From an uncultured Oscillospiraceae bacterium (GTDB lineage: Bacteria > Bacillota > Clostridia > Oscillospirales > Acutalibacteraceae), in NCBI GenBank assembly GCA_958448165.1, contig CAUDCW010000001.1:124001-188000 (forward strand): a stretch of DNA of 64,000 nucleotides. The letters are read 5' to 3'. This document shows, piece after piece, positions 42,591 to 50,863 of this stretch (positions are counted from its first letter, which is position 1; the number at the start of each line of letters is the position of its first letter). A program made the translations under genes and the position numbers. The notes under the pieces were generated by a model. It made no database searches, had not been told where the DNA came from, and saw only the letters and a list, made by a program, of their open reading frames with translations.

Positions 42591-44954
42591 TTATCTCAGC
42601 TTAACTCCTATATCAGAAAGCTTTGAGATAATGCCATCCATAATCTGCTGAACCTCGGCAGACGACAGCGTTCTTTCGCTTGATGAGAACTCAAAGCGCA
42701 CCGTAATGCTGTGAACCGTTTCGCTGTCATACGTATCGACAATCTTTGTATTCCTCAGAATCTCGCCAGCGTTTTCCCAGCAGCTCTTGAGATTTTCAAA
42801 GAACACGCCGTCCGGAATTTCAAGGCTGAGATCGTAATCTATCGGCGGGAACTTTGACGGCTCCTCATATGAAATACTCAGGTTCTTTGCATTTGCAATG
42901 CTGTTAACATCAAGCTCCGCAAACACAATACTTGCCTTTTTGTCAATCTTCTTGCCGATAAGAGGATGAACTATACCCATTGAGCCGATCACATGGCCGT
43001 TCATAACAATATCGTTGCAGTTCACCGGGTGAACATAACTGTGTTTCGGACCGCAAGCCCTAAACGACAGCTCTGTGTGCTTAATATCATCAACCGTGAC
43101 TGCAAGCATATCTCTTAACTCAAGATACAATGTCTTAATGTCCTTTGTCTTGCTGAACAGAGTAACGGCAAGCTTCTTTTTCTCTATGCAAAGGTTGTTT
43201 TCATCAACGCCTTCAACAACTCTGCCGATTTCAAAAATTCCGAAATCAGCGGCATATGACACATTTGTCCTGATCTGGCAAAGCTGGGTCGGAATGATAG
43301 AATTTCTGATTGTTTCAATGTTCGGGTTTGTTGCGTTTGCAAGCCTGATATTATCCTCAACAGGAATACCCAGCGTCTTCAGCTCGTCGGTATATGCCCA
43401 TACATAAGAGTGAACCTCATGAAGATTATATCTCTTGACAAGAATATCCTTCATTCTTTCCTCGGCGCTCTTCACGGCGTCAACTCTTACAGGATAAAGC
43501 GGCGAACGGGTCGTATTGATGTCGAAATTGTCATAGCCGTAAATTCTTGTTATCTCTTCAATGATATCCGCCTTTATCGTAACGTCCTTTGTGGCTCTCC
43601 ACGATGGAACAGAAACCTTGAAATCATCGCCATTAAGCTCAACGCCAAAGCCGAGGCTTTCAAGAGTTTTTACTATTGTAGCGTTGTCAATCTCAATACC
43701 GGTGTAGCGGTCAACAAACGCCTTGTTAAATTCAAGCATTACCTTGTCATACTTAAATGCATATTCATCCGTAAGGCTTGACACAACCTGAACACCGCTG
43801 TCATAGGTTTTAAGCAGCTTTACAAATCTGCCGATTGCAACAGTTGTCATCTCGGGGTCGAGGCACTTTTCATATCTGATAGACGCGTCGGTTCTGTGTG
43901 AAAGACGGACGGTTGACTTTCTTATCGAAACCGCATTGAAGGTTGCCGATTCAAGAGTCAGGGTTGTTGTATCATCAACAATCTCGGAGTCAAGTCCGCC
44001 CATAATTCCTGCTATAGCAACAGGAGTGTCGCCGTTGCAGATCATCAGAGTGTTTTCGTCAATATTTCTGTCAACGCCGTCGAGGGTGCGGAACACAAAC
44101 GGCTCGGCAAATCTCTTGATTCTTATTTTCTCAACCTTGCGTGAATCAAAAGCGTGCATCGGCTGACCCATTTCAAGCATAAGGTAATTTGTGAGGTCGG
44201 CAAGGAAGTTTATCTTTCTCATACCGCAGTAATAAAGCCTTATTCTCATATTAACAGGGCTTACGTTTCTCTTGATATTTTCAACCTGCAGACAGCTGTA
44301 TCTCTGGCACAGCGGGTCCTCGATTTTCATATCAATTTTTGCAAGCTCGTTGTAAGCCGACAAATCCTCAACCTCAAGCGGCTTGAGCGGTCTGCCTGAA
44401 AGTGCAGCAAACTCTCTTGCAATGCCGTAGTGACCCCACAGGTCGGGGCGGTTTGTCAGCGACTTGTTGTCAACCTCAAAAACAATATCGTCAATCTGAT
44501 AAAGCTCTTTAATATCAGTACCGTTAGGAGCGTCGTCTGTTATCTCCATAATTCCCGAATGGTCGTCGCTTATGCCGATTTCGGCTTCACTGCAGCACAT
44601 ACCGTATGATGTATAGCCGGCAAGCGGACGCGGTGAAATTGTAATTTCGCCAAGCTTTGCTCCGACCTTTGCAAATGCAGTTTTCATACCAACTCTTACG
44701 TTAGGCGCACCGCATACAACGTCGGTCAGCTCACTGTCGCCTGCGTCAACCTTAAGAAGATGCAGCTTTTTTGAGTCCGGGTGATTTTCAACGGACTTAA
44801 TCTCGGCAACAACAATGCCGCTCAGATCTGCACCCTTGAAGAAAATCTCGTTTTCAACCTCTGCGGTAGAAAGAGAAAACCTGTGTATAAGCTCAAGCTT
44901 GTCAAGACCGCTCAGGTCAACAAAGTCCTGAATCCAATTCATAGATAAAAACAT
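42591..44954 (-). CDS. pheT: Phenylalanine-tRNA ligase beta subunit
   Basis: 787 residues, the normal length for bacterial PheT. Order: N-terminal tRNA-binding OB domain (about 40-150, VVAEIKSVENHPDSKKLHLLKVDAG), B3/4 editing domain, B5 domain, the catalytic-like core (ISVRKSTVRLSHRTDASIRYEKCLDP and WRATKDVTIKADIIEEITRIYGYDN), and the FDX anticodon-binding domain at the end. With PheS it forms the alpha2-beta2 enzyme. It starts 15 bp after pheS (AGGGGAATAATT upstream) and shares its T-box. Confidence 0.98.
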   Translation of the reverse strand: MFLSMNWIQDFVDLSGLDKLELIHRFSLSTAEVENEIFFKGADLSGIVVAEIKSVENHPDSKKLHLLKVDAGDSELTDVVCGAPNVRVGMKTAFAKVGAKLGEITISPRPLAGYTSYGMCCSEAEIGISDDHSGIMEITDDAPNGTDIKELYQIDDIVFEVDNKSLTNRPDLWGHYGIAREFAALSGRPLKPLEVEDLSAYNELAKIDMKIEDPLCQRYSCLQVENIKRNVSPVNMRIRLYYCGMRKINFLADLTNYLMLEMGQPMHAFDSRKVEKIRIKRFAEPFVFRTLDGVDRNIDENTLMICNGDTPVAIAGIMGGLDSEIVDDTTTLTLESATFNAVSIRKSTVRLSHRTDASIRYEKCLDPEMTTVAIGRFVKLLKTYDSGVQVVSSLTDEYAFKYDKVMLEFNKAFVDRYTGIEIDNATIVKTLESLGFGVELNGDDFKVSVPSWRATKDVTIKADIIEEITRIYGYDNFDINTTRSPLYPVRVDAVKSAEERMKDILVKRYNLHEVHSYVWAYTDELKTLGIPVEDNIRLANATNPNIETIRNSIIPTQLCQIRTNVSYAADFGIFEIGRVVEGVDENNLCIEKKKLAVTLFSKTKDIKTLYLELRDMLAVTVDDIKHTELSFRACGPKHSYVHPVNCNDIVMNGHVIGSMGIVHPLIGKKIDKKASIVFAELDVNSIANAKNLSISYEEPSKFPPIDYDLSLEIPDGVFFENLKSCWENAGEILRNTKIVDTYDSETVHSITVRFEFSSSERTLSSAEVQQIMDGIISKLSDIGVKLR

Positions 44955-44969
44955 AATTATTCCCCTCCC

Positions 44970-46022
44970 TTATTCATCGTCCGTAAACTGTGAAAGCGAC
45001 TTAAGACTTCCGCTGTTCAAATCTCTGATATCCTTAATTCCGTACTTCATCATCGCAAGTCTTGTAAGACCAAGACCAAATGCAAAGCCGGTGTATTTCT
45101 CGGGGTCAATTCCGCCCTCTCTCAACACATTCGGGTGAATCATACCGCACGGGCAAAGCTCAAGCCAGCCGCTGTGCTTGCAGGACGGACAGCCGTCGCC
45201 GCCGCAGATAAGGCAGCTTATGTCAAGCTCAAAGCCCGGTTCAACGAACGGGAAGAAGCCCGGACGAAGGCGAACCTTGATTTCCTTTTGGAACACCTCT
45301 GAAAGCATTGTTTTCATAAAGAAAATAAGGTTTGATATTGATATGTCCTTGTCAACCATAACGCCCTCCATCTGGAAGAAGGTGTTTTCGTGACACGCAT
45401 CGGTCGCCTCGTTTCTGAAGCATCTTCCGGGGAAAATCGCCTTTATCGGAATATCGTTTTCAATAAGGTTCTTGCCGTATTTTTTCAGAATTGCGTTCTG
45501 CGCCGCCGATGTCTGCGACTTTAAAAGCTGACCGTTCTCAAGATAGTATGTATCCTGCATATCTCTTGCCGGGTGATGCTTCGGAATATTGAGCGATTCA
45601 AAGCACTCATAGTCCGTTACAACCTCGGGATAATCCTCAACGGTAAAGCCCATCGACTTAAAGATAGCCTCGCACTGTCTTTGCACAAGCGTTATCGGAT
45701 GATAAGAGCCTCTGGGCACATTTATCGGCGTAGAAACGTCAAACTGAGGCATCGCGGCAATTTCCTTTTCTATTTCCTTTTCCTTAAGCTGCGTCACCTT
45801 TTCGTCAATTTTCTCGCCTGCAAAGTTCTTAAGCTTGTTAATCTCTGCGCCGAGGGTCTTTCTCTGCTCGTGGCTTAAATCCTTCATACACTTAAGCAGT
45901 GCAGTAATGCTGCCCTTCTTTCCAAGAAAAGCAACCCTCACCTTTTCAATATCGGCAAGCTCAGAAACCTTTGAAAGCTGCTGTTCAAGCTCTTGTTTTA
46001 AGCTGATTATTTTGTCTTCCAT
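44970..46022 (-). CDS. pheS: Phenylalanine-tRNA ligase alpha subunit
   Basis: 350 residues from ATG at 46022 (CAGGAGGTA five bases upstream); longer frames would run into the leader RNA. The N-terminal coiled coil (about 1-85) binds tRNA. The class II core holds motif 2 (GRCFRNEATDACHENTFFQMEGVMVD) and motif 3 (GFAFGLGLTRLAMMKYGI). An inserted segment with C-x2-C-x2-DG-C-PSC-K (LICGGDGCPSCKHSGW) is a zinc-finger-like loop, also known from some PheS proteins. It is preceded by a Phe T-box leader. Confidence 0.98.
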   Translation of the reverse strand: MEDKIISLKQELEQQLSKVSELADIEKVRVAFLGKKGSITALLKCMKDLSHEQRKTLGAEINKLKNFAGEKIDEKVTQLKEKEIEKEIAAMPQFDVSTPINVPRGSYHPITLVQRQCEAIFKSMGFTVEDYPEVVTDYECFESLNIPKHHPARDMQDTYYLENGQLLKSQTSAAQNAILKKYGKNLIENDIPIKAIFPGRCFRNEATDACHENTFFQMEGVMVDKDISISNLIFFMKTMLSEVFQKEIKVRLRPGFFPFVEPGFELDISCLICGGDGCPSCKHSGWLELCPCGMIHPNVLREGGIDPEKYTGFAFGLGLTRLAMMKYGIKDIRDLNSGSLKSLSQFTDDE

Positions 46023-46035
46023 AAAATACCTCCTG

Positions 46036-46297
46036 AAAAAAATAAAATCCCTGCGTAAAACTACGCAGGGACGGAAATCCGCGGTACCACCCTGATTTTT
46101 GCCAAAGAGCAAACACTCCTGCGGCATATAACGGTGCCTGCCGTTGCAGCCTACTTGCAAAAAATGCGTTGAGCCGCACCGCTCAAAAGGGAACTTCACC
46201 TACCCAAGCGCGCAAGAGCAATCACAGCCTTTGTTGCTCTCTCTCTGCCCACGCTGTATCCGGCGGCTACTTCCTTTATCACTGCGTTTGAATTTCG
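46036..46297 (-). promoter_or_regulatory. T-box leader (tRNA-Phe) of pheST
   Basis: On the minus strand the leader holds AAAGGAAGTA near the start, AGAGAGAG, the specifier region GAAG-TTC-CCTTT (TTC, a Phe codon, at 46191-46193), the T-box AGGGTGGTACCGCG (46081-46094 region) and a terminator stem TCCCTGCGTAG/ACGCAGGGA with T-tract. AAAGG and CCTTT pair next to the specifier as expected for stem I. Uncharged tRNA-Phe would stabilise the antiterminator and turn on pheST. Confidence 0.92.
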
Positions 46298-46303
46298 TAA
46301 ACT

Positions 46304-46332
46304 AATATAACATTGATTTAACAAAATTGCAA
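46304..46332 (-). promoter_or_regulatory. Promoter of the pheST T-box transcript
   Basis: Minus strand TTGCAA (46327-46332), 17-base spacer, TATATT (46304-46309). Confidence 0.65.
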
Positions 46333-46351
46333 TAGTTTTATCGTAAATTTG

Positions 46352-46380
46352 TTGTGTTACACTTGGTTTTGTGATATTAT
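46352..46380 (+). promoter_or_regulatory. Promoter of the 178-residue membrane-protein gene
   Basis: TTGTGT (46352-46357), 17-base spacer, TATTAT (46375-46380), divergent from the pheST promoter and about 70 bp before the start codon. Confidence 0.6.
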
Positions 46381-46451
46381 GCTTATGTATTGCCAACAGC
46401 ACAAACTCTTGAGCAATACTATGCAAATTATAGAACAAGGACGGTAAAGCA

Positions 46452-46988
46452 ATGGACGCAATGGTTGAACAGGTTGTAAAAAAGAAAAAAGAAAAAAAGG
46501 ATCTGATGGTCAAGCTGCTTACAATTACAATTGTAGTGCTTCTGCCGGTTATTTGCTTTTTTCTTGCACCTCTTATTAATTTTTACTTTTTAATGATCGG
46601 CTTTTTCCTGCTGCTCGGCGGAATATATGTTGCGTGGTATGTTTTTTCAAATCTTAAGGTGGAATATGAATACAGCATTGTCAGCGGCAGCATAACAATT
46701 TCAAAGATAATGTCAAAGCGCAAGCGCAAAGGCATTGTAAGCTTTGAAGCTTCAAAAATTGAGGAGCTTTACGAATATGACAACAGGGACTTCGACACAC
46801 GAATGTTCAGCCATATTTTCAGCGCCTGCGGTGCTGACAGTCCGGATTACAAAACCTACGCCGCAGTAATCACCACCGAAAAATACGGCAGAAGTGTTCT
46901 TCTGTTTACTCCGAACGAAAAATTCCTGCTGGCTATGAAGCCGTACTTATCAAGGCAGATTGTAGTTAATCTGTTCTACAAAAGATAA
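46452..46988 (+). CDS. Two-helix membrane protein of unknown function
   Basis: 178 residues. A Lys-rich start (VVKKKKEKKDLMVK) precedes two close membrane helices at about 20-66 (LLTITIVVLLPVICFFLAPLINFYFLMIGFFLLLGGIYVAWYVF). A soluble cytoplasmic domain of about 110 residues follows, with VEYEYSIVSGSITISKIMSKRKRKGI and YAAVITTEKYGRSVLLFTPNEKFLLAMKPYL. The layout (two helices, then a small beta-type domain) is similar to bacterial PH-domain proteins, but I cannot assign a family with confidence. It may be one of the DUF6106-type proteins known from Clostridia. It has its own promoter and stands alone. Confidence 0.8.
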   Translation: MDAMVEQVVKKKKEKKDLMVKLLTITIVVLLPVICFFLAPLINFYFLMIGFFLLLGGIYVAWYVFSNLKVEYEYSIVSGSITISKIMSKRKRKGIVSFEASKIEELYEYDNRDFDTRMFSHIFSACGADSPDYKTYAAVITTEKYGRSVLLFTPNEKFLLAMKPYLSRQIVVNLFYKR

Positions 46989-47246
46989 CCTGGTTTTTCC
47001 GCATCCGGCGACGGAATTCTATGGTTTTTTTCAACAAAACATTCTCGCCTGCTTTGTGTAATACCACATCTAAAAATCGGGAAATTCGTATGCTTGAACA
47101 AAATTTCTTACTCAAGCTATGCAATACTCACCGATAAAACTGCGATTTTTTATTGGTAAATTAAATAAATTAGCAGGCGCAAAAAACTTTTTTATTGTAT
47201 GACAAACAGAAAATTTTCCAATTTTTAAATTTATGTGAATTTTAAT

Positions 47247-47275
47247 TTGACAGACTAACAAAAGGAGAATATAAT
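47247..47275 (+). promoter_or_regulatory. Promoter of the Lys/Ala-rich protein gene
   Basis: Perfect TTGACA (47247-47252), 17-base spacer, perfect TATAAT (47270-47275), likely strong. The stretch 46,989-47,246 upstream is AT-rich and I see no gene in it. Confidence 0.82.
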
Positions 47276-47341
47276 ACTTCACATAGTCGGTTAGACAAGA
47301 GCACTTACGCACTTACCGCACAAGAAAGGAAGGCAACTACC

Positions 47342-47737
47342 ATGGCAATAAAGAAAACAACAGCTACAGAGGAAAAAAAGACAACTGCTGCAAAGACAGC
47401 AAAGGCAGAAACTAAAGCAACAGCAGCTAAAACAACAAAGACAGCAGCTGCAAAGACAACTGCTGCAAAGACAGAAGAAAAAGCAGCTCCTGCAAAGAAG
47501 CCTGCTGCTAAGAAAGCTGCTGCAAAGGCAGTAGAAGCAAAGGTATATATCGAGTTCAACGGTGCAAAGGTTCCGGTTGACGAAATCGTTGAGAACGTAA
47601 AGGCTACATACAAGGCAAACGGCGGCAATGACGAAATCAAAAGCCTTGAAGTATATGTACAGCCGAACGAGAGCGCAGCTTACTTTGTAGTAAACGGCGA
47701 GCCTACAGGCAAAAAAATGGACGTTTATTTTTGCTGA
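47342..47737 (+). CDS. Protein with histone-H1-like Lys/Ala/Thr tail (DUF6465-like)
   Basis: 131 residues. Residues 1-64 are almost only Lys, Ala, Thr, Pro and Glu (repeats of the KTTAAKT and KKPAAKKAA kind), like the C-terminal tails of histone H1 and of some bacterial nucleoid proteins. Residues 65-131 form a small folded domain: VYIEFNGAKVPVDEIVENVKATYKANGG, SLEVYVQPNESAAYFVVNGEPTGKKMDVYFC. This domain resembles DUF6465. A consensus promoter and strong RBS (AAGGAAGG) predict high expression. DNA or RNA binding by the basic tail is plausible but unproven. Confidence 0.85.
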   Translation: MAIKKTTATEEKKTTAAKTAKAETKATAAKTTKTAAAKTTAAKTEEKAAPAKKPAAKKAAAKAVEAKVYIEFNGAKVPVDEIVENVKATYKANGGNDEIKSLEVYVQPNESAAYFVVNGEPTGKKMDVYFC

Positions 47738-47785
47738 TTGACAAAATCTTGAAGAATGTTAATTATGTAAATTGTTAACCGACAC

Positions 47786-47819
47786 GGGGATGGAGCTTTC
47801 CATCCCTTTTTTATTTTTT
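47786..47819 (+). terminator. Terminator of the Lys/Ala-rich protein gene
   Basis: GGGATGGA/TCCATCCC stem with a four-base loop followed by TTTTTTATTTTTT. Confidence 0.9.
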
Positions 47820-47820
47820 G

Positions 47821-48000
47821 TTAAGGAAACACTGATTAAATTGTTTGTGCATATTGCGCCGTCAGATTTTTCGTCAGGTTGGACAAATAAACCGCAGTAA
47901 TGCTGTCGCATTACGAGGATTTTTTGGTCAGGCTGACGGAAAATATGCAAGCAAGATGTGCAAACAGCTTTTAAGCGTGATTTATTCAGTGTTTTCCTAA
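47821..48000. mobile_element. MITE-like element, family 1 (copy 3, full length)
   Basis: 180 bp, ends TTAAGGAAACACTGATTAA and ATTCAGTGTTTTCCTAA, inner sequence nearly identical to 26131-26308. It is inserted right after a terminator T-tract. Its right end touches a 14-base fragment (AATTCCTGATATAC, 47999-48012) that looks like the end of family 2. Confidence 0.85.
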
Positions 48001-48011
48001 TTCCTGATATA

Positions 48012-48048
48012 CAAAAACTCCGTACACACAATGCGTACGGAGTTTTTG
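48012..48048. terminator. Bidirectional terminator for the lipoprotein gene
   Basis: AAAAACTCCGTAC/GTACGGAGTTTTT stem, a symmetric hairpin that ends minus-strand transcription of the 48142 gene. Confidence 0.8.
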
Positions 48049-48141
48049 TATTGATTGTCAAAGGGGAAAAATATTAAGAAAAAGTCAAAGTTAATAAAGC
48101 AGACTCGCTTTCTGCCGCACTGACAAAGCTGTCAGTCCGTG

Positions 48142-48585
48142 TTACGATTGCTTGATAATTTCGCCCTCAACAACAACACTGTTGCCATCAAGAGTAATCT
48201 TCATCGTAGCACCTGCCTGCGTGGATTTTGAAAAGACATTTGTCTGAATCTCCTCAAAACCGTTTTGCAACAAATATTCGCCATAGGCTTTTATGTCGCT
48301 GTCAGTCAAATCACTGTATTTATAGCTGCTGCGCATACTGTCCGATTGATCATCATCAATCTGTGCGCTCACACCGCCCTTATTTCCTACAACGGCGGTT
48401 ATTGAATCAACCGAAATATCCTGAAATTCGTACTTTTCAACAAAATTAAAAGATTCGTTGTTGCTTGTCTGTGATTCTGAGCCGGAAGATGACGAAACAG
48501 AAACAGTGCAGGAGCAAAGCGAAAAAGTCATAATTAAAGCCAAAGTGAAAACCAAAATTCTACAAATACTTGCTGAATTTTTCAT
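48142..48585 (-). CDS. Putative lipoprotein of unknown function
   Basis: 147 residues from ATG at 48585 (AGGAG eight bases upstream); a GTG at 48594 is possible but sits on the RBS. The signal ends in the lipobox-like FSLCSC (acylated Cys at about 25 or 27). Next come a Ser-rich linker (VSSSSGSESQTSNNE) and a domain with YKYSDLTDSDIKAYGEYLLQNGFEEIQTNVFSKSTQAGATMKITLDGNSVVVEGEI. The last part (helix, then three short strands) recalls small periplasmic alpha/beta lipoproteins. No recognised family. It follows hflX by 79 bp in the same direction. Confidence 0.82.
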   Translation of the reverse strand: MKNSASICRILVFTLALIMTFSLCSCTVSVSSSSGSESQTSNNESFNFVEKYEFQDISVDSITAVVGNKGGVSAQIDDDQSDSMRSSYKYSDLTDSDIKAYGEYLLQNGFEEIQTNVFSKSTQAGATMKITLDGNSVVVEGEIIKQS

Positions 48586-48664
48586 TGGAATCACTCCTCT
48601 CTTGTTTCAACTATATAATATCACAAACAAAACGAAAAATCAATAGTTTTTTTGTACAATTTCA

Positions 48665-49912
48665 TCACAGCTCGTATTTTTTTAATTTTTCATACATAAA
48701 CTCATCAACCGTAGCCTCAATTTCAAGCCCGTTTTCAGTATATTTTTCAGATAAAAGATTCCCGTCACGGCGTATGTCGGACGACAAGCCCACCTTATCA
48801 AACGGCAAAAGGAATTTCCCTCTTTTCATTCTGACGGGCAGGTTCTCATCAATCACCTCAAGCAGGCGGTCAACTCCCTGACCTGTTTTTGCGCTTATTC
48901 TTACACTGCTGCCTATTATAGGTATATCGTCAAGCCCCTGCACCTTGTCGCACTTGTTAAGCACGGGTATTATCGGCGAGCCGCTGCAGCCGAGCGACTC
49001 AAGCAGGCTCTGCGTTACCTCAAGGTGGATTGACGCTTCCTCTGACGATGCGTCACATACATTTAATATAATGTCAGCCTGAGCCGCTTCCTCAAGCGTT
49101 GACTTAAACGCCTCAACAAGATGGTGCGGCAGTCTGCGAACAAGTCCTACCGTGTCAATCAGCATAACGGTAACGCCGCTCGGCAGCTTTAACGCCCTTG
49201 AGGTAGGGTCAAGCGTTGCGAAAAGCTTGTCCTGCGCAAGCACACCGGCATCTGTCAGATAATTCATAAGTGTAGATTTGCCGGCGTTGGTGTAGCCGAC
49301 AATCGCAACCGTTATAACACCGTCCTTTTTTCTGCGTTTTTTCAGCTGCTCACGGTGGTTTTCCGATTCTCTCAGCCGCTCCTTTATCTTCTCCATCTTT
49401 GTGCGGATATGACGTTTGTCGGTTTCAAGCTTTGTTTCACCCGGTCCTCTTGTACCTATGCCGCCGCCCAGCCTCGACATTGCCGTACCCTTGCCGGTAA
49501 GCCTCGGCAGCATATATTTAAGCTGTGCAAGCTCAACCTGAAGCTTACCCTCCTTTGACCTCGCCCTCTGAGCAAAAATATCAAGAATAAGCATCGTGCG
49601 GTCAATGACCCTTACATCTGTTATATCCTCAATATTTCTTATCTGTGTGGGGGTAAGCTCACGGTCAAAGATAATCAAATCAACCTCATTGTTTTTGCAG
49701 TAATCCGCAATTTCCTCAAGACAGCCGCTGCCCACGCAGGTTGCCGTCTTGACCGCTTCTCTTTTCTGAATAATATGCGACAGCACGTCTGCACCTGCTG
49801 TTTTCGCAAGCTCATAAAGCTCCGCCATAGACGACCGCGCATCATATTCGCCCGTATCAACCGCAACAAGCAAGGCCTGCTGTCTGATTTCTTCGTTTTC
49901 ATAAAGTTCCAT
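48665..49912 (-). CDS. hflX: GTPase HflX
   Basis: 415 residues. The N-terminal HflX domain contains DLIIFDRELTPTQIRNIEDI and a glycine-rich signature GGGIGTRGPGETKLETDKR, followed by a helical arm. The GTPase core has G1 GYTNAGKST, G3 DTVGLVRRLPHHLVEAFKSTLEE, and G4 NKCDKV. HflX splits stalled or hibernating ribosomes. The start MELYENEEIRQQALLVAVD is normal. It is followed by a small lipoprotein gene and preceded by a repeat-rich intergenic region. Confidence 0.97.
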   Translation of the reverse strand: MELYENEEIRQQALLVAVDTGEYDARSSMAELYELAKTAGADVLSHIIQKREAVKTATCVGSGCLEEIADYCKNNEVDLIIFDRELTPTQIRNIEDITDVRVIDRTMLILDIFAQRARSKEGKLQVELAQLKYMLPRLTGKGTAMSRLGGGIGTRGPGETKLETDKRHIRTKMEKIKERLRESENHREQLKKRRKKDGVITVAIVGYTNAGKSTLMNYLTDAGVLAQDKLFATLDPTSRALKLPSGVTVMLIDTVGLVRRLPHHLVEAFKSTLEEAAQADIILNVCDASSEEASIHLEVTQSLLESLGCSGSPIIPVLNKCDKVQGLDDIPIIGSSVRISAKTGQGVDRLLEVIDENLPVRMKRGKFLLPFDKVGLSSDIRRDGNLLSEKYTENGLEIEATVDEFMYEKLKKYEL

Positions 49913-50030
49913 ATATTGCTCCTTATTTTTGGCTAAGGCTTTGAAATAATAAACCTTGGACGCTCTTTCTTTATAAAATCAGTTTAACACAATATTGTGC
50001 TGTTGACAACAATTTGCGGCGAAGCCGCAT

Positions 50031-50262
50031 GGTGGAGAGTGAAGAGAATGTTGTCGCCGCAAGCGGCTCTTGAATTAAGAATTAACTCGCAACAAGGCTG
50101 TAAGTTCGTAGGGAACGGTCTTGACCGTTCCGGGATAGGTGCAGATACAACGATTTTAAACAAAATCAGAATAGGGTAAACATTCTGCGGTTCGAACCGG
50201 AACAGGCAAGCCTGTTCCCTACAACCTCGTTTCCACTCTTAACTCTCCACTCTTAACTCTTC
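50031..50262. repeat. Fold-back GAGTG-family repeat
   Basis: Left arm GTGGAGAGTGAAGAGAATG plus TTGTCGCCGCAAGCGGCTCT, right arm the inverse of GAAGAGTTAAGAGTGGAGAG. Inside are GTAGGGAACGGTCTTGACC and a matching inverted GGAACAGGCAAGCCTGTTCC block. It fills most of the hflX-rpsO gap. Confidence 0.65.
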
Positions 50263-50271
50263 AATTAACGC

Positions 50272-50300
50272 TTTACAAATCCGCAATAATGTGATATAAT
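50272..50300 (+). promoter_or_regulatory. Promoter of rpsO-pnp
   Basis: TTTACA (50272-50277), 17-base spacer, TATAAT (50295-50300), immediately after the fold-back repeat. A leader of about 95 bases precedes rpsO. Confidence 0.75.
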
Positions 50301-50400
50301 CTCAAATTGAACGCCGCTGTTCGGATTTTGGCGTATGCCCATCGGGATTCACCGACCTTAACCTGAGCTGACGGCGAAATATTAAAAAGGTGGAATACAA

Positions 50401-50664
50401 ATGCTTAAAGAAGAAAAGCAGGCTATAATGGCTGAATACGCTACACACGAGGGCGACACAGGCTCTCCCGAGGTTCAGATTGCACTTCTCACAAAGAGAA
50501 TCAACGACCTTACAGAGCACCTCAAGGTTCACAAGAAGGACCATCACTCAAGAAGAGGTCTTCTTAAGATGGTTGGTCAGAGAAGAAGCCTTCTCAACTA
50601 CCTCACAAAGGTTGACATCGAGAGATACCGTTCAATCATTTCAAGACTCGGTATTCGTAAATAA
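50401..50664 (+). CDS. rpsO: 30S ribosomal protein uS15
   Basis: 87 residues, the standard length. Landmarks: GDTGSPEVQIALLTKRINDLTEHLKVHKKDHHSRRGLLKMVGQRRSLLNYL and the end RYRSIISRLGIRK. It is a primary 16S rRNA-binding protein. RBS AAAGGTGG precedes the ATG. It is followed by pnp, the classical rpsO-pnp arrangement. The leader may bind S15 as in other bacteria but I do not recognise the specific motif. Confidence 0.98.
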   Translation: MLKEEKQAIMAEYATHEGDTGSPEVQIALLTKRINDLTEHLKVHKKDHHSRRGLLKMVGQRRSLLNYLTKVDIERYRSIISRLGIRK

Positions 50665-50674
50665 TAGCCTTTTT

Positions 50675-50705
50675 CAGGGCAGTCGGCTCTTTGTCGTCTG
50701 CCCTG
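50675..50705 (+). other. Intergenic hairpin between rpsO and pnp
   Basis: CAGGGCAG/CTGCCCTG stem with a 15-base loop, no T-tract. In E. coli an RNase III hairpin at the same place controls pnp; this could be an RNA processing site here. Confidence 0.5.
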
Positions 50706-50863
50706 TTCGTCTAATTTCAATTATTACAGGGACAGCCCGTTAATCTGATTTTCGGCGGCACCCGGTTAGCAGTGAAACATCGGCTTATCATACTGAACCC
50801 TTGTTTTATTGCTAAGCGGTGCTCCCTGTAAAATATATTATAACCATTACAGGAGGAATTCTA

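Noticed and set aside
46196..46513. Minus-strand 105-codon frame upstream of pheS
   Set aside because: It overlaps the T-box leader and promoters, with no plausible protein.
47305..47640. Minus-strand Ala/Phe/Val-rich frame
   Set aside because: Mirror image of the Lys/Ala-rich plus-strand gene, which has promoter, RBS and terminator.
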